From the NCBI GenBank assembly GCA_033791445.1, contig JASJGS010000243.1, forward strand, positions 1 to 64,000: a stretch of DNA of 64,000 nucleotides. The letters are read 5' to 3'. Positions 9,065-19,655 of the stretch are shown here, piece by piece. This stretch comes from JANTGF01 sp033791445. GTDB taxonomy: Bacteria; Bacteroidota; Bacteroidia; Bacteroidales; VadinHA17. Positions within the stretch are counted from its first letter, which is position 1; every line of letters starts with the position of its first letter. The position numbers and the translations under genes were made by a program. A model generated the notes under the pieces. It saw only the letters and a list, made by a program, of their open reading frames with translations. It made no database searches and was not told the origin of the DNA.

Positions 9065-11530
9065 TTATTTTGAGAGAGCAACCGGACTTTCTTCATTAGT
9101 AACTATTTTTGATAGAACAATCGTATATTCTCCGACTCTCAGCTCGAAGCAGCCATCTGCTTCAAGATCTTTTTCTGGTGAATACTCTATCCCGCTAATT
9201 TTATCTAAAATTTCAATGTTTTGATCCATTCCGGCATGAAGATTCACTATAGCTATGCTTCCTTCAGGAACCAATATCTCAAAAACAATATGTCCGGCTT
9301 CCTCTACTTCCCAGTTGGAAACAATTTTTCCAAAAGGTGAATGGTATGTGCATTTTACATATTCCAGGCCATCGGGAAGAAGAGGTTCGATATAGAACTT
9401 TTCGAAGCCCGGGTTCTCAGGATCGGGTTTTATTCCACCCAACCACTTAAAAAACCATTCTGATACTGAACCGAACATAGGATGATTATTCGAATAGGTA
9501 TTATCACTTTCTTTCCAGGTTTCCCACAGAGTGGTTGCCCCCTTATCTATCATAAATCCCCAGCCGGGATATTCAGTGCTATTTACAACATTAAAAACCT
9601 CATTGGTTTTTCTCGCCCTGGAAAGGGTTTCAAGCATATATTTGGTACCAAATATCCCCGTATTGAGATGACCTGTGGGTCCATTTTCCAATGCCATTGA
9701 TAAAGAATCAATGGCTGCAAGAATATCATTTTGTGGAATGATATCATTATATAATAAAGTTGAAAAAAGGGTTTGTCGGTTTATCGGGTCCGGTATAGAT
9801 TTACTCCAATACATTTCCGATAATTGACGGGTTAATTTTAAGGCTAACTTTTCAAAGTGCTCCTCAGATTCCTCATCTCCCATAAGAGAAGCAAATTCTA
9901 TCATAATAAGTGCACACTGAAGATAATGGTTGGTTCCTGTTAATTCAACCGGAACAGGTTCCATAGACTCATGATCGCTTAAACCTTTCTTTACAATTCC
10001 ATCAGGGTGTAAGTTGGCTACCTTATCCATCCATTTTAAATCAGCCTCATATAACTCTTTAACTATCTCCGTATCATTATAGTATAAATAAAGATTATAC
10101 TGCGTAGTTAAAAATGCTGATTCCCAACTTATCCCACAATAATTTATTCCAACAAAAGGAGCCGTATCAATAAATATTGAATCATTCATTGCATCAAGCC
10201 AATCGTAAATAGTTTTACGATAAAAGGATTGCATATCAAAATTATAAATAAAGGACTCAGCTGTTGCATTTAAGTCGCCTCCATACCCAAATTTTTCCCT
10301 CGCAGGGCAATCAGATTGAACACTTTGTAAGTTTGCAAGAAAGGTTCTAACAGTAGCCTCCTGAATTGAATTCAAAAGCTCAGAGGAACAGGAAAAGCTG
10401 CATTTGCTTTCAACATTTGTATTTAATGCCAAGCCCTCTATATCCGATACTTGAGGTTTCTTGCTTATCCCTGAAATTTCCATATACCGCCAGGTATGAA
10501 ATGTGAATACAGGGCTGTACCATACTTCCTTTTCGTTGCCAAATATATATGTGTCTGTCTGCCATGCAATTTCTGGAGCTCCCGGCCCACCTTTGTCCGC
10601 TCTCTTAATCTGGCCTGCAACGGTAGTCATAGGATTTAGCTGACCATTGTCGTAGATTCTTTCACCAAATCGAAAAGTTACTATATCCCCAGGATTACCT
10701 GATAATTTCACCCTGTATAAGCCAGTAAAATTCACTCCCATATCCACCAGAAAAGTGCTATTAGAAAGGCTAGAAATCTTCACTGGTTTCTTAATATCTG
10801 TAACTTGAATAGCAGGGAAAAAAGCCTTCTGCAACTCTCCACCAGGTCCGGGTAATTCACTCGAATGACCCCATTGCTTATCATTATAACCTATCTTATT
10901 CCAGCCACTTAGTTCTTTTCTTGCATCATATACTTCACCCAGATAGACGTTGTTTCTTTGAATCGGTCCATAAGAATATTTCCAGGTCTTATCCGTCTCA
11001 ATTGTTTCCCTCCTTCCATCAGCATATTCAATCTTCAGACTTGCAATAAATTGCGGTTTTCCAACAGGCAGGTGTTCTCTCAAATTCAGATGTCCCCACA
11101 TCTTCAGGGGTAGTGGATTGTAAAAACCATTCCCTAAACTTATTCCTATACAATTTCTGCCCGGTATAAGGTCTTCAAGAAGGTCATATTCCGTATAATA
11201 AACCCTTTTCTCAAAATTTGTCCAGGCTGGTTCCAGGAAATTTTTTCCTATTTTTTCTCCATTTAAGGTGGCATTATAATAACCGGCTGAAGTAATAAAA
11301 AGCCTGGCCGATTTAAGCTCTTCTTTAATCTCAAATTCTTTACGAAAAATAGGAGCTGGATTATCTAAATAAAAGAGTGAGTCGGCAGCAGGTAATTGTA
11401 TTGAATCTCCAATCCATTTTGCATTCAGTAAATCAATTGATTTAGAATCATTTCCTTTATCCAAAGAATTGTAACTACAGGAGTAGAAGGCTACTAAAAT
11501 AAGAATTGAGAATATAATTGTTCTAAACAT
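9065..11530 (-). CDS. Alpha-L-rhamnosidase, GH78, lipoprotein
   Basis: An 821-residue exported glycoside hydrolase that removes terminal alpha-L-rhamnose from glycans or glycosides. It has a lipoprotein signal (VAFYSC) and then the classic bacterial rhamnosidase order: N-terminal carbohydrate-binding beta-sandwiches (about 30-370), the (alpha/alpha)6 catalytic barrel with the diagnostic DCPAREKFGYGGD at about residues 405-417, and a C-terminal beta-sandwich. Length is normal for the family. It is the first gene of a tightly packed minus-strand operon and is divergent from an FAD-dependent oxidoreductase. No SusC/SusD pair is adjacent, so it is not in an ordinary polysaccharide utilisation locus. 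Confidence 0.92.
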   Translation of the reverse strand: MFRTIIFSILILVAFYSCSYNSLDKGNDSKSIDLLNAKWIGDSIQLPAADSLFYLDNPAPIFRKEFEIKEELKSARLFITSAGYYNATLNGEKIGKNFLEPAWTNFEKRVYYTEYDLLEDLIPGRNCIGISLGNGFYNPLPLKMWGHLNLREHLPVGKPQFIASLKIEYADGRRETIETDKTWKYSYGPIQRNNVYLGEVYDARKELSGWNKIGYNDKQWGHSSELPGPGGELQKAFFPAIQVTDIKKPVKISSLSNSTFLVDMGVNFTGLYRVKLSGNPGDIVTFRFGERIYDNGQLNPMTTVAGQIKRADKGGPGAPEIAWQTDTYIFGNEKEVWYSPVFTFHTWRYMEISGISKKPQVSDIEGLALNTNVESKCSFSCSSELLNSIQEATVRTFLANLQSVQSDCPAREKFGYGGDLNATAESFIYNFDMQSFYRKTIYDWLDAMNDSIFIDTAPFVGINYCGISWESAFLTTQYNLYLYYNDTEIVKELYEADLKWMDKVANLHPDGIVKKGLSDHESMEPVPVELTGTNHYLQCALIMIEFASLMGDEESEEHFEKLALKLTRQLSEMYWSKSIPDPINRQTLFSTLLYNDIIPQNDILAAIDSLSMALENGPTGHLNTGIFGTKYMLETLSRARKTNEVFNVVNSTEYPGWGFMIDKGATTLWETWKESDNTYSNNHPMFGSVSEWFFKWLGGIKPDPENPGFEKFYIEPLLPDGLEYVKCTYHSPFGKIVSNWEVEEAGHIVFEILVPEGSIAIVNLHAGMDQNIEILDKISGIEYSPEKDLEADGCFELRVGEYTIVLSKIVTNEESPVALSK

Positions 11531-11568
11531 CTGGATGGGTTTAACTATTAAGGATTTTGCTTATATCT

Positions 11569-11576
11569 CAAAGATA
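11569..11576 (-). promoter_or_regulatory. Probable -7 promoter element for the rhamnosidase operon
   Basis: On the minus strand this reads TATCTTTG, a perfect match to the Bacteroidota TAnnTTTG element, 38 bp before the rhamnosidase ATG. A TTTG -33 element at the right distance is not evident, so the call is moderate. Confidence 0.45.
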
Positions 11577-11712
11577 AGAAATATTGAAGATTGGGATTCC
11601 TTATTAATTTCAAAATAATTAGATTTGAATGATTTTAGCACATTTAGATCAACACTAAATTTCTACTCTGTGCCTTTAGATCTTTAAAATTAATCATTTA
11701 TAAACTAAAATT

Positions 11713-13338
11713 ATGCGTATAGTATCTCTCTTTTTCATTGGATTTGTATTTTTTATTACGAGTTGCTCTATTGATTCAACCCAGGCAGGTAAAGATTATG
11801 ATGTGGTGGTTTATGGAGGAACCTCTGCCGGCGTCTCGGCAGCTATTCAGGCGAAACGAATGGGAAAGACGGTTGTTCTGGTTTGTCCTGATAAGCATCT
11901 GGGGGGAATGACTTCTGGTGGATTGGGATGGACTGATTTTGGTAGGAAAGAAACAGTTGGTGGATTTGCGCTTGAGTTCTATCAGGAACTTAAAAAACAT
12001 TATGATAATCCTGATGCCTGGCTGTATCAAAAAGCATCAGAGTATTCACGATATAGAAAAGATGATAAGGCTATGTGGGTATTTGAACCCCATGTAGCTG
12101 AACAAGCATTTGAAAAGCTAATTGCAGATGCTGGAGTTCCCGTATTTCGAAATCAATGGCTTGACCGCGAGGCAGGTGTAAAAAAGGATGCAAACCAGAT
12201 AATATCGATTACCATGCTAAGTGGAGAAACTTACAAAGGCCGTATCTTTATTGATGCCAGCTATGAAGGAGATTTAATGGCAGCAGCGGGAATTAGCTAT
12301 ACAACTGGGCGTGAGTCCAATGAAGTATACAATGAAACCTTAAACGGAGTTCAAAAAGAACGTGCTATTTCTCATCAATTTGATTTCCCGGTTAGTCCAT
12401 ATGTTATTCCTGATGATCCAACAAGCGGCCTGGTTCCCCTTGTACATGATGGAAATCCGGGAGAAGATGGAGAAGGTGATCATCGAATACAGGCTTATAA
12501 TTTCCGAATGTGCCTGACAACAGCTCCCGAAAATAGCATTCCTTTTCCAAAACCAGAAAATTACGATGCGACTCAATATGAGCTACTGGCTCGCTATTTT
12601 GCAAAGGGATGGCGCAATGTGTTTAATAAATTCGATCCTGCACCCAATTGGAAAACCGATGTTAATAATCATGGTGGATTTTCAACAGATAATATTGGTA
12701 AAAATTATAATTATCCTGAAGGCTCCTATGAGGAGCGACAAAAGATTATTAAGCAACACGAAGACTATCAAAAAGGATTTTTATGGTTCCTGGCAAATGA
12801 TTCACATGTTCCGGAAGAAATTCAAACGGAAATCAACAAATGGGGTTTATCCAAAGATGAATTTGTTGATAACGGCAACTGGCCACATCAAATTTACGTT
12901 CGTGAAGCACGACGTATGATTGGTGATTTTGTAATGACCGAATTGCATCTACGTGGACTAAAACCTACGACAAAATCAATTGGGATGGGTTCATACAATA
13001 TGGATTCACACAATGTACAACGATATGTAGATGAAGATGGTAATGTTCGAAACGAAGGCGATATACAAATTAACCCCGGAGGCCCCTACCAGATAAGTTA
13101 TAGCAGTATTATACCAAAAGCTGAAGAAAGCACCAATTTGCTTGTCCCGGTTTGCCTGTCTTCTTCGCACATAGCCTATGGCTCCATTAGAATGGAACCT
13201 GTTTTTATGGTGTTGGGTCAGTCGGCCGCAACAGCTGCTTCCCTGGCCATTGATGCTGGAATTGGGGTGCAGGATGTGGATTACACTGCATTAAAAGAAG
13301 TTCTCATTCGGGATAAACAGGTCCTGGATTTGGAATGA
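11713..13338 (+). CDS. FAD-dependent oxidoreductase (FAD_oxidored family), lipoprotein
   Basis: A 541-residue exported flavoprotein: lipoprotein signal with lipobox FITSC (Cys18), then the dinucleotide-binding fold DVVVYGGTSAG (residues about 30-40) and the LGGMTSGGLGWTDFG stretch that follows the FAD-binding loop in the PF12831 family. The region after it (EGDLMAAAG, SYEGD) and the C-terminal RMEPVFMVLGQSAATAASLA complete the family pattern. Relatives in Bacteroidota sit in sugar catabolic clusters and probably oxidise carbohydrate substrates. It is divergent from the GH78 rhamnosidase, sharing a 182 bp intergenic region, which suggests joint regulation. Confidence 0.9.
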   Translation: MRIVSLFFIGFVFFITSCSIDSTQAGKDYDVVVYGGTSAGVSAAIQAKRMGKTVVLVCPDKHLGGMTSGGLGWTDFGRKETVGGFALEFYQELKKHYDNPDAWLYQKASEYSRYRKDDKAMWVFEPHVAEQAFEKLIADAGVPVFRNQWLDREAGVKKDANQIISITMLSGETYKGRIFIDASYEGDLMAAAGISYTTGRESNEVYNETLNGVQKERAISHQFDFPVSPYVIPDDPTSGLVPLVHDGNPGEDGEGDHRIQAYNFRMCLTTAPENSIPFPKPENYDATQYELLARYFAKGWRNVFNKFDPAPNWKTDVNNHGGFSTDNIGKNYNYPEGSYEERQKIIKQHEDYQKGFLWFLANDSHVPEEIQTEINKWGLSKDEFVDNGNWPHQIYVREARRMIGDFVMTELHLRGLKPTTKSIGMGSYNMDSHNVQRYVDEDGNVRNEGDIQINPGGPYQISYSSIIPKAEESTNLLVPVCLSSSHIAYGSIRMEPVFMVLGQSAATAASLAIDAGIGVQDVDYTALKEVLIRDKQVLDLE

Positions 13339-13431
13339 TCTATTTTGAAAGCGGATAATCACTTCATGAATTTCAGTATCTTGCAATAGAGATACACTGT
13401 ATTTGTTTTATATAATATAACAACTTGAATA

Positions 13432-13893
13432 ATGCAACCAACTGATGCCTTTGCAGCTATAAGTACTTCAGATAAAATTGCCTCCTCCCTCTATAAGTGG
13501 ATTACAGGCAACAGGGGATTTAAAAGAACTGTGGCTCTTGAGTTAAAAGAAAATATTGAACTCATTCGTTTATATAAAAAAAGTGGGGCTGATCCGAAAG
13601 AAATTATACCAAGGCTAAATGATGATGCTTTCAGGAAAGCACTAGCATCAGGATTTAACTTTAATGCATTAAAACGATCTAAGATCAGCAGTACAAGCAC
13701 CAAGAATTTGCCACAATTAAGAAAATATCACGGATGGACTACACAAAAAGTATTTGAAAATGTCTACCTGAAGGTGAGCACCCTAAAACATGCTGCTGAG
13801 TTAAAAGCTACTCGTAAACCCATTCGTTTAGGTGTGCGTTTACAAAACCTATTTAAAATGATGGTCATGCTGGCTACCCATATTGGCAGTTAG
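13432..13893 (+). CDS. Hypothetical protein
   Basis: A 153-residue, basic, probably cytoplasmic protein with no signal peptide or membrane helix and no domain that I recognise. Predicted helices alternate with Lys/Arg-rich stretches (GFKRTVALELKENIELIRLYKK; KRSKISSTSTKN). Codon use and base composition resemble the neighbours. A pentapeptide-repeat gene starts 39 bp downstream in the same direction, so the two may be co-transcribed. Confidence concerns being a real gene; function is unknown. Confidence 0.6.
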   Translation: MQPTDAFAAISTSDKIASSLYKWITGNRGFKRTVALELKENIELIRLYKKSGADPKEIIPRLNDDAFRKALASGFNFNALKRSKISSTSTKNLPQLRKYHGWTTQKVFENVYLKVSTLKHAAELKATRKPIRLGVRLQNLFKMMVMLATHIGS

Positions 13894-13932
13894 ATACAAG
13901 CAGACAGAACAATACCTAAGTTATATTAGGAA

Positions 13933-14508
13933 ATGGAACAGATTTATATTGAAGATAAAACTTTTGACAATATTGACTTTAAAGAAAATCCTTTGAAAAA
14001 AGGAGAATATGAAAACTGCGACTTCATTAATTGTGACTTTTCCAATTCAGACCTTTCTGATATTAGGTTTTCAGATTGCCATTTTGTTGATTGCAATTTA
14101 AGTTTAACTAAACTTATAGGAACAGTACTGCAGGATATAAAATTCAAAGAATGTAAAATGTTGGGACTACATTTTGATGATTGCCATGAGTTTGGACTTT
14201 CATTTAGTTTTGAGAGCTGCTCACTTAACCATTCTTCATTTTATAAAACTAAAATCAAAAAAACGACCTTCAAGAATTCACAATTACAAGAAGTCGATTT
14301 TACAGAATGTGTATTGAATAATTCAGTATTTGATAATTGTGACCTGACTGAGGCAACTTTTTATAACACAAACATTGAGAAAACCGATTTTAGAACTTCA
14401 GAAAATTATTCCATTGACCCTGAAAATAATAGAATAAAAAAGGCTAAATTTTCTTTCCCTGATGTTACAGGACTTCTAGACAAATATGATATTGAAATTG
14501 AATCCTAA
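13933..14508 (+). CDS. Pentapeptide repeat protein (Qnr/McbG-like)
   Basis: A 191-residue protein made almost entirely of pentapeptide repeats, A(D/N)LxX-type units with Phe or Leu every fifth residue (for example CDFINCDFSNSDLSD, then FTECVLNNSVFDNCDLTEAT), which form a right-handed quadrilateral beta-helix. A short break around residues 78-92 splits the helix in two, and the C-terminal IDPENN...KKAKFSFPD...GLL pattern is shared with the Qnr/McbG group of DNA-mimic proteins that protect DNA gyrase. That functional assignment is only an inference from overall resemblance. Confidence 0.88.
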   Translation: MEQIYIEDKTFDNIDFKENPLKKGEYENCDFINCDFSNSDLSDIRFSDCHFVDCNLSLTKLIGTVLQDIKFKECKMLGLHFDDCHEFGLSFSFESCSLNHSSFYKTKIKKTTFKNSQLQEVDFTECVLNNSVFDNCDLTEATFYNTNIEKTDFRTSENYSIDPENNRIKKAKFSFPDVTGLLDKYDIEIES

Positions 14509-14551
14509 AATTTTTATGTAATCCCAATAACACTGGAAAATATCCACTGAA

Positions 14552-17221
14552 TCATAATAAATTCGAGCCTTCTAATATTATATTCACATCCCGGCTTTTC
14601 ATATCTTCTGGGTTGAATCGAACTTTAATAGTTCTGCTTTCCCCTGGTAGAAGTGAAAAATAATTATCGTCCCAATACGCAGGCAAAATCTCCTCACCAT
14701 CCAGGCTCTCAACAAGTGAAAGCTGTATTCCAAAGGCAATTGTTTCTGATGGATTATCCAGAAATACAACTGCTGTATTTTCCTCCTCCCCGATTTCCAT
14801 GAAATAATCCATATTCACCTTAACCATTGGGAGATTTTTGAGAGCTGTAAAATCAGCATATGATTTTTGCTCTGCGGAAAAAACATGCCAGGTTCTTCCC
14901 TCATGAAATATGGGAACTTCTTCTTTTGATCCTTCTATATCCTTGACCGTTGATAACCAATAAAAATTGTCTGAAACAATTGAATCCTTTTCGTTTTTTA
15001 GCTTTAAACTTAAAAAATATGTCTTTGAAATGTCCTCAGGAACATTTATTTGGAAAGCCAGGGCTTTATCATTTTCATTTACTGAAATGGTTTTTGTCTC
15101 TGCAAAGACTTGTTGCATAGAAAGATCCAAAACTTTGGCCTCAACAACCAGGTTTTGAAAATCTTCAAAATAATTATTTATTACATATACAGATTCGTCA
15201 TCGTAAGCATATTGAACATGTAGTGGTTCACATGCCTTTTTAGCTCCATAATATGCTCCTCCTACATTTAGATACCAGTCTACATATTGCCAGGTTAAAG
15301 CAGCTGGCCAGGCAGCATCGTATTTCCAGGTGGTTATCCCCAGGGCATCGTATTTATTCCGTCCATAAGCTTCAAACATGCCCCGGGAACTTTCATAATT
15401 CAGAAGCATCCCTGTACTTGCAAATTCCTTTGCGTCATTTATTTCGCCATAACGCTTTTGCATGGCTTTAATGACTACATCAAAATAATGTATTCCCTGT
15501 AAAACACTATGAAATGAAAATGTTTCATTGTAGGGTGGCCATATTTTATCTTCAGGCATCATTTTTTGCATGCTTGAATATGGAGCAAAAATTCCTCCTA
15601 TACCACCTGATTGAGCAAACCCCCATGCCCCATCAACTTTGTGGGTATAATAATGTGAAGGATAGGCATATGTCCATAATTCCAAAGTGCCCGTTCTGGT
15701 TCCACCTGTTTTAAAACGGTTCTCAATATCAAAGGCGCCTGAGTGCGGTTGGTATGTTCTTTCTGGTGTATATCTGGCAATCAATGATCGGTAGGCACTG
15801 TCAAGATTTTCGGTGGGAAAAGTCTCATCGTGGCCCAGGAAGTGTACCAGGCTAGGATGGTTTCGAATCCTCAACAACATATCTTCAATATTTTGAATCG
15901 ATAGTGCTTCATCAGGGAGATTCCGGCCAAATATTTGCTGGGTAACCATTACACCCAATTTGTCGCAAATATCATAGAATTCATCGGTCTCACGTATAGA
16001 AAATCCTTCTGATCGAAGCATATTTAAATTTGCTTCCCTGGCATATCTCACCAGGGCTTCATATCTTCTTTCTGAAAGGTTCAAAAGCATATCACTGGTC
16101 ATCCAGGCTCCTCCACGAATTAGAATTTTCTTTCCATTCACCATATACCCGCGCCAGCCCTCATCATCAATGTATGTAGATACTTCCCTGATGCCGAAGT
16201 TAACCTCCTGCTGGTCTGAACTTTTATTTTTTGTCTTAAATTCAAGGTGGGCTTTATATAATTCTTGCTTCCCATATGGGTGTGGCCACCATAAACGTGG
16301 ATCTTCTAATTTAAGCTGGGAAAATTCTTCTGGAGTAAACTTTACCCATATGGCTTCATTGGGTTCGAGTATAACTTTCTTTTTAAACTTGATATTTTCA
16401 ATAGTACCTATAAGTTCTCCTTCGACTTCAGAGCTTGATTTATTGACTACCTGGGCTGAAACCGTTAAGCTTGCATTTTCAAGTGAAGGAAGATCCAGGT
16501 CAGTAACGATATAAGGGTGTTTTATAACCACCGACCCAGAGGAACTAATATATACATCTCGCCAGATTCCCATATTTAAATCCGGTGGTTGAGGATTGTG
16601 ATCATCCCACCCTGTAGTTGCTTCCAATTGTTTCGTACGGTAAAATACATCCGGTAAATGGCCAGGAGAGATGATCTCAATAGCCAACACATTTATTTCT
16701 CCAGCATTTACGAACTGATCAATATCAAACTCAAAGCGACGAAACATTCCAATAACCTGATTGGAATCAGCAATCTGGGTTCCGTTTAGCCAGACATTTG
16801 CCTTATAATTAATGCCATCCAAATGTAATGCAAGTTTTCTGCCTTGCATTTTTGCTGGTATTTCAAATTCTTTTCTATACCACCAGGAAGGATAAAAAGG
16901 ACTATCTTCTAACATTGCCAGCCACCTTCCTTCCCTATATCCAGGAATAGATTTTAGGTTATCGCCATAATAAGGATCTGGATAAACTTCATTCTCGGCT
17001 AAAGCTGCCAGTACTGTAATAGGAATATCTGTATTAAACCAGTTTTCTGGTTCATAATTGACTGAAGACAATTTCTCTCCGGAATTTTGAATGCTGTCAG
17101 CCGACTGAATAAGCCAATTCTCGTTTAATTTTAATATATCAGGCCCAATAGAAACATTTGTCCTGCAACTATTGACTAACATCAGTAATGACAGGTAAAA
17201 ACAAAGATTAATTTTCTTCAT
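14552..17221 (-). CDS. Glycoside hydrolase family 2, exo-beta-glucosaminidase/mannosidase-like lipoprotein
   Basis: An 889-residue exported enzyme with a lipoprotein signal (LLMLVNSC). The order is a sugar-binding jelly roll (WWYRKEFEIP, NYKANVWLNG), an immunoglobulin-like domain (about 215-330), a (beta/alpha)8 catalytic barrel, and beta domains at the C-terminus. The acid/base region reads FLGHDETFP (about residue 460) and the nucleophile region MFEAYGRNKY...WKYDAAWP (about 610-635), the pattern of the CsxA exo-beta-D-glucosaminidase branch of GH2 rather than of beta-galactosidases. Substrate remains a guess. It is transcribed convergently with the pentapeptide gene. Confidence 0.88.
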   Translation of the reverse strand: MKKINLCFYLSLLMLVNSCRTNVSIGPDILKLNENWLIQSADSIQNSGEKLSSVNYEPENWFNTDIPITVLAALAENEVYPDPYYGDNLKSIPGYREGRWLAMLEDSPFYPSWWYRKEFEIPAKMQGRKLALHLDGINYKANVWLNGTQIADSNQVIGMFRRFEFDIDQFVNAGEINVLAIEIISPGHLPDVFYRTKQLEATTGWDDHNPQPPDLNMGIWRDVYISSSGSVVIKHPYIVTDLDLPSLENASLTVSAQVVNKSSSEVEGELIGTIENIKFKKKVILEPNEAIWVKFTPEEFSQLKLEDPRLWWPHPYGKQELYKAHLEFKTKNKSSDQQEVNFGIREVSTYIDDEGWRGYMVNGKKILIRGGAWMTSDMLLNLSERRYEALVRYAREANLNMLRSEGFSIRETDEFYDICDKLGVMVTQQIFGRNLPDEALSIQNIEDMLLRIRNHPSLVHFLGHDETFPTENLDSAYRSLIARYTPERTYQPHSGAFDIENRFKTGGTRTGTLELWTYAYPSHYYTHKVDGAWGFAQSGGIGGIFAPYSSMQKMMPEDKIWPPYNETFSFHSVLQGIHYFDVVIKAMQKRYGEINDAKEFASTGMLLNYESSRGMFEAYGRNKYDALGITTWKYDAAWPAALTWQYVDWYLNVGGAYYGAKKACEPLHVQYAYDDESVYVINNYFEDFQNLVVEAKVLDLSMQQVFAETKTISVNENDKALAFQINVPEDISKTYFLSLKLKNEKDSIVSDNFYWLSTVKDIEGSKEEVPIFHEGRTWHVFSAEQKSYADFTALKNLPMVKVNMDYFMEIGEEENTAVVFLDNPSETIAFGIQLSLVESLDGEEILPAYWDDNYFSLLPGESRTIKVRFNPEDMKSRDVNIILEGSNLL

Positions 17222-17504
17222 AATCTATTCCCTTAAAATAATTTATGGTATCGTAAAAACAGAAATTAATATATTCCTTGCTATTTATCGATTTGATTCA
17301 TACAAATTTATAGAATATACCGGACTATTTGACCATTAATTAATAACTCGTTTCAATGCAATATTGACCTGGCTTCTAGATTCATCTTTTTAATAAGCGT
17401 ACTCCCTATTTTACATAGTTTATTTCCCTCCTTTTTAGTTTAAGAATTATTAATAAATTAGACCTTTTATAAATGTTGGGATTTCGCTTATTGCAACACC
17501 ATAT

Positions 17505-19649
17505 ATGTCAGAGAAAAATAATACCGGAAATTCAGGCCTTATCACAAGCAAGAAATTGAATGTGTTTGGTGGTGTATTTGTACCGGATGTATTAACCATC
17601 CTTGGGGTTATTATGTATTTGAGACTGGGATGGGTAGTGGGCAATGCTGGCTTTCTGGGTGCAGTTCTTATTATTGTTCTGGCAAAGTCGATCACTATTT
17701 GTACGGCTCTTTCCATGTCATCAATCACTACAAATATTAAGATTGGTTCAGGTGGGGCTTTTTCGATAATCACAAAATCACTTGGTCTGGAAGCTGGTGG
17801 TAGTATTGGCATTCCTTTTTATATATCACAAACCCTGGCTACTGCCCTGTATATAGTTGGATTTACAGAAGGCTGGATCTATATTTTTCCCAACCATCCA
17901 CATATTTTGGTCTCTATAATAGCCTGGTTTTTATTAGTTAGTATTTCATACATAAGTGCTCATTTTGCCATAAAAATTCAATATTTTATTATGGTTATAG
18001 TGGCTTTATCCATATTGTCATTTTTATTTACACGAAATGAGCCAACTGCTGCTATCCCTTTTGTAGGAGAATTTGAAGATGCAAGTTTCTGGCAGGTTTT
18101 TGCCATTTTTTTTCCAGCAGTTACTGGTATTATGGCTGGTGCAAACTTATCTGGAGATCTGGAAAATCCACGCAAAGCTATTCCTCTAGGAACTCTCAGT
18201 GCCATTGGGGTTACCATGGTTATTTATATTGCTATGGCTTTTGTTGCTGCAAAATATATTTCTCCTGCTGAACTCCGTAGCAATCAAATGGTTATGATTG
18301 ATTATGCTTTTTGGGGACCCATGGTATTAATGGGGATACTGGCAGCAACTTTCTCTTCAGCTTTAGGTAGTATTATCGGTGCTCCACGAATTTTGCAAGC
18401 GTTATCAGAGCAGCGTACCGTTCCCTTGTATCAAGTATTTTCAAAGAAGACCCGAAATAATGAGCCCCGAAATGCAACTATTTTCACCTCTCTTATCATT
18501 TTGGCGGCTCTTCTACTAGGCAACCTGAATGCCCTGGCTACTCTTATTACTATGTTCTTTTTAATTACCTATGGCATGATTAACCTGGTGGTATTTATGC
18601 AACAGGGAATGAAGATCATTAGTTTTCGTCCTACTTTTAAAATTCCGACTTTTGTTTCACTTCTGGGTGCTGCAGGAAGCATTTTTGTAATGTTCCTGAT
18701 CAATCCAGTTTTTAGTCTTGTTGCTATTGCGGTTATCGTTAGCCTTTACATATGGCTGGGAAGACGTGGACTGAAATCTGAATCAGGAGATATCCGAGGG
18801 GGATTTTTTCTTGTTTTAGCTGAAAAAGCTTCACGCATAGCTGCAAAATTTCCACGTCACCAAATCTCCTGGAAACCCGATCTTTTAATTCCTATAAAAG
18901 ATCCTAAAACATGGGCTGGATCTGTTCTTTTTATTAAGAATATTGTGTATCCCTCCGGCAGTGTTTTTGCCTTTACTGTACAGGATCATGACCTGGAAGA
19001 CACTGAAAATAACCTCTCGGAGCTGATCAGCCCCTTGGAAGATCATAATTTGCTGGTTCATTCTATTGTACTTGAGCATAAAAAGTTTTTACCTGGAGCT
19101 CGCCTTATAATGCAAACCCTAAAGGCCGGAGCAATGCGGCCAAATATTCTGTTTTTGAATTTAGGGAATAACCTGGATAAAGAATCATTAATAACTAAAC
19201 TCTCGGTATATGCTGCAAACAATGACCTGGGAACCATTATTTTGCGACAACACCTAGAAAAAGGCTTTGGACTACAAACCAATATAAATCTCTGGTTGAG
19301 GGATAAAAGTCCCAATTATCATCTGGCCGTTTTAATTGCTCTCCAGCTTCAACTCAATTGGCAGGGAAATCTTAATTTAATTACGGTTGGTAGCAAGGAA
19401 AGTGATAGGAAACGATTGTATAAATTTCTCGAACAGTTAAGTGACCAAGCTCGCCTTCCCTCAATGACAGAATTCTATGTATTTATTGGAGATTTTACAG
19501 ATACTTTGCATAGAGCTCCTGAAGCGGATATCAATATTTTTGGCCTGGCTGACACCCTGTTCTTTGATTTTATGCGTGAAGCTCCTGAGCTAACCAATTC
19601 ATCATGTCTTTTTATCAGGGATTCCGGCAAAGAAAGTGCATTGGTATAA
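17505..19649 (+). CDS. SLC12-like amino acid-polyamine-cation family permease
   Basis: A 714-residue inner-membrane transporter related to eukaryotic cation-chloride cotransporters. Twelve hydrophobic segments occupy residues about 25-430, starting with the unwound first helix signature GGVFVPDVLTILGVIMYLRLGW and including the GANLSGDLENPRKAIPLGT loop. A roughly 250-residue cytoplasmic C-terminal domain follows (about 460-714), with the alpha/beta pattern LIPIKDPK...VYPSGSVFAFTVQ expected of the CCC regulatory domain. The transported ions or amino acids cannot be read from sequence. It is divergent from the GH2 gene across 283 bp. Confidence 0.87.
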   Translation: MSEKNNTGNSGLITSKKLNVFGGVFVPDVLTILGVIMYLRLGWVVGNAGFLGAVLIIVLAKSITICTALSMSSITTNIKIGSGGAFSIITKSLGLEAGGSIGIPFYISQTLATALYIVGFTEGWIYIFPNHPHILVSIIAWFLLVSISYISAHFAIKIQYFIMVIVALSILSFLFTRNEPTAAIPFVGEFEDASFWQVFAIFFPAVTGIMAGANLSGDLENPRKAIPLGTLSAIGVTMVIYIAMAFVAAKYISPAELRSNQMVMIDYAFWGPMVLMGILAATFSSALGSIIGAPRILQALSEQRTVPLYQVFSKKTRNNEPRNATIFTSLIILAALLLGNLNALATLITMFFLITYGMINLVVFMQQGMKIISFRPTFKIPTFVSLLGAAGSIFVMFLINPVFSLVAIAVIVSLYIWLGRRGLKSESGDIRGGFFLVLAEKASRIAAKFPRHQISWKPDLLIPIKDPKTWAGSVLFIKNIVYPSGSVFAFTVQDHDLEDTENNLSELISPLEDHNLLVHSIVLEHKKFLPGARLIMQTLKAGAMRPNILFLNLGNNLDKESLITKLSVYAANNDLGTIILRQHLEKGFGLQTNINLWLRDKSPNYHLAVLIALQLQLNWQGNLNLITVGSKESDRKRLYKFLEQLSDQARLPSMTEFYVFIGDFTDTLHRAPEADINIFGLADTLFFDFMREAPELTNSSCLFIRDSGKESALV

Positions 19650-19655
19650 GGTTTA

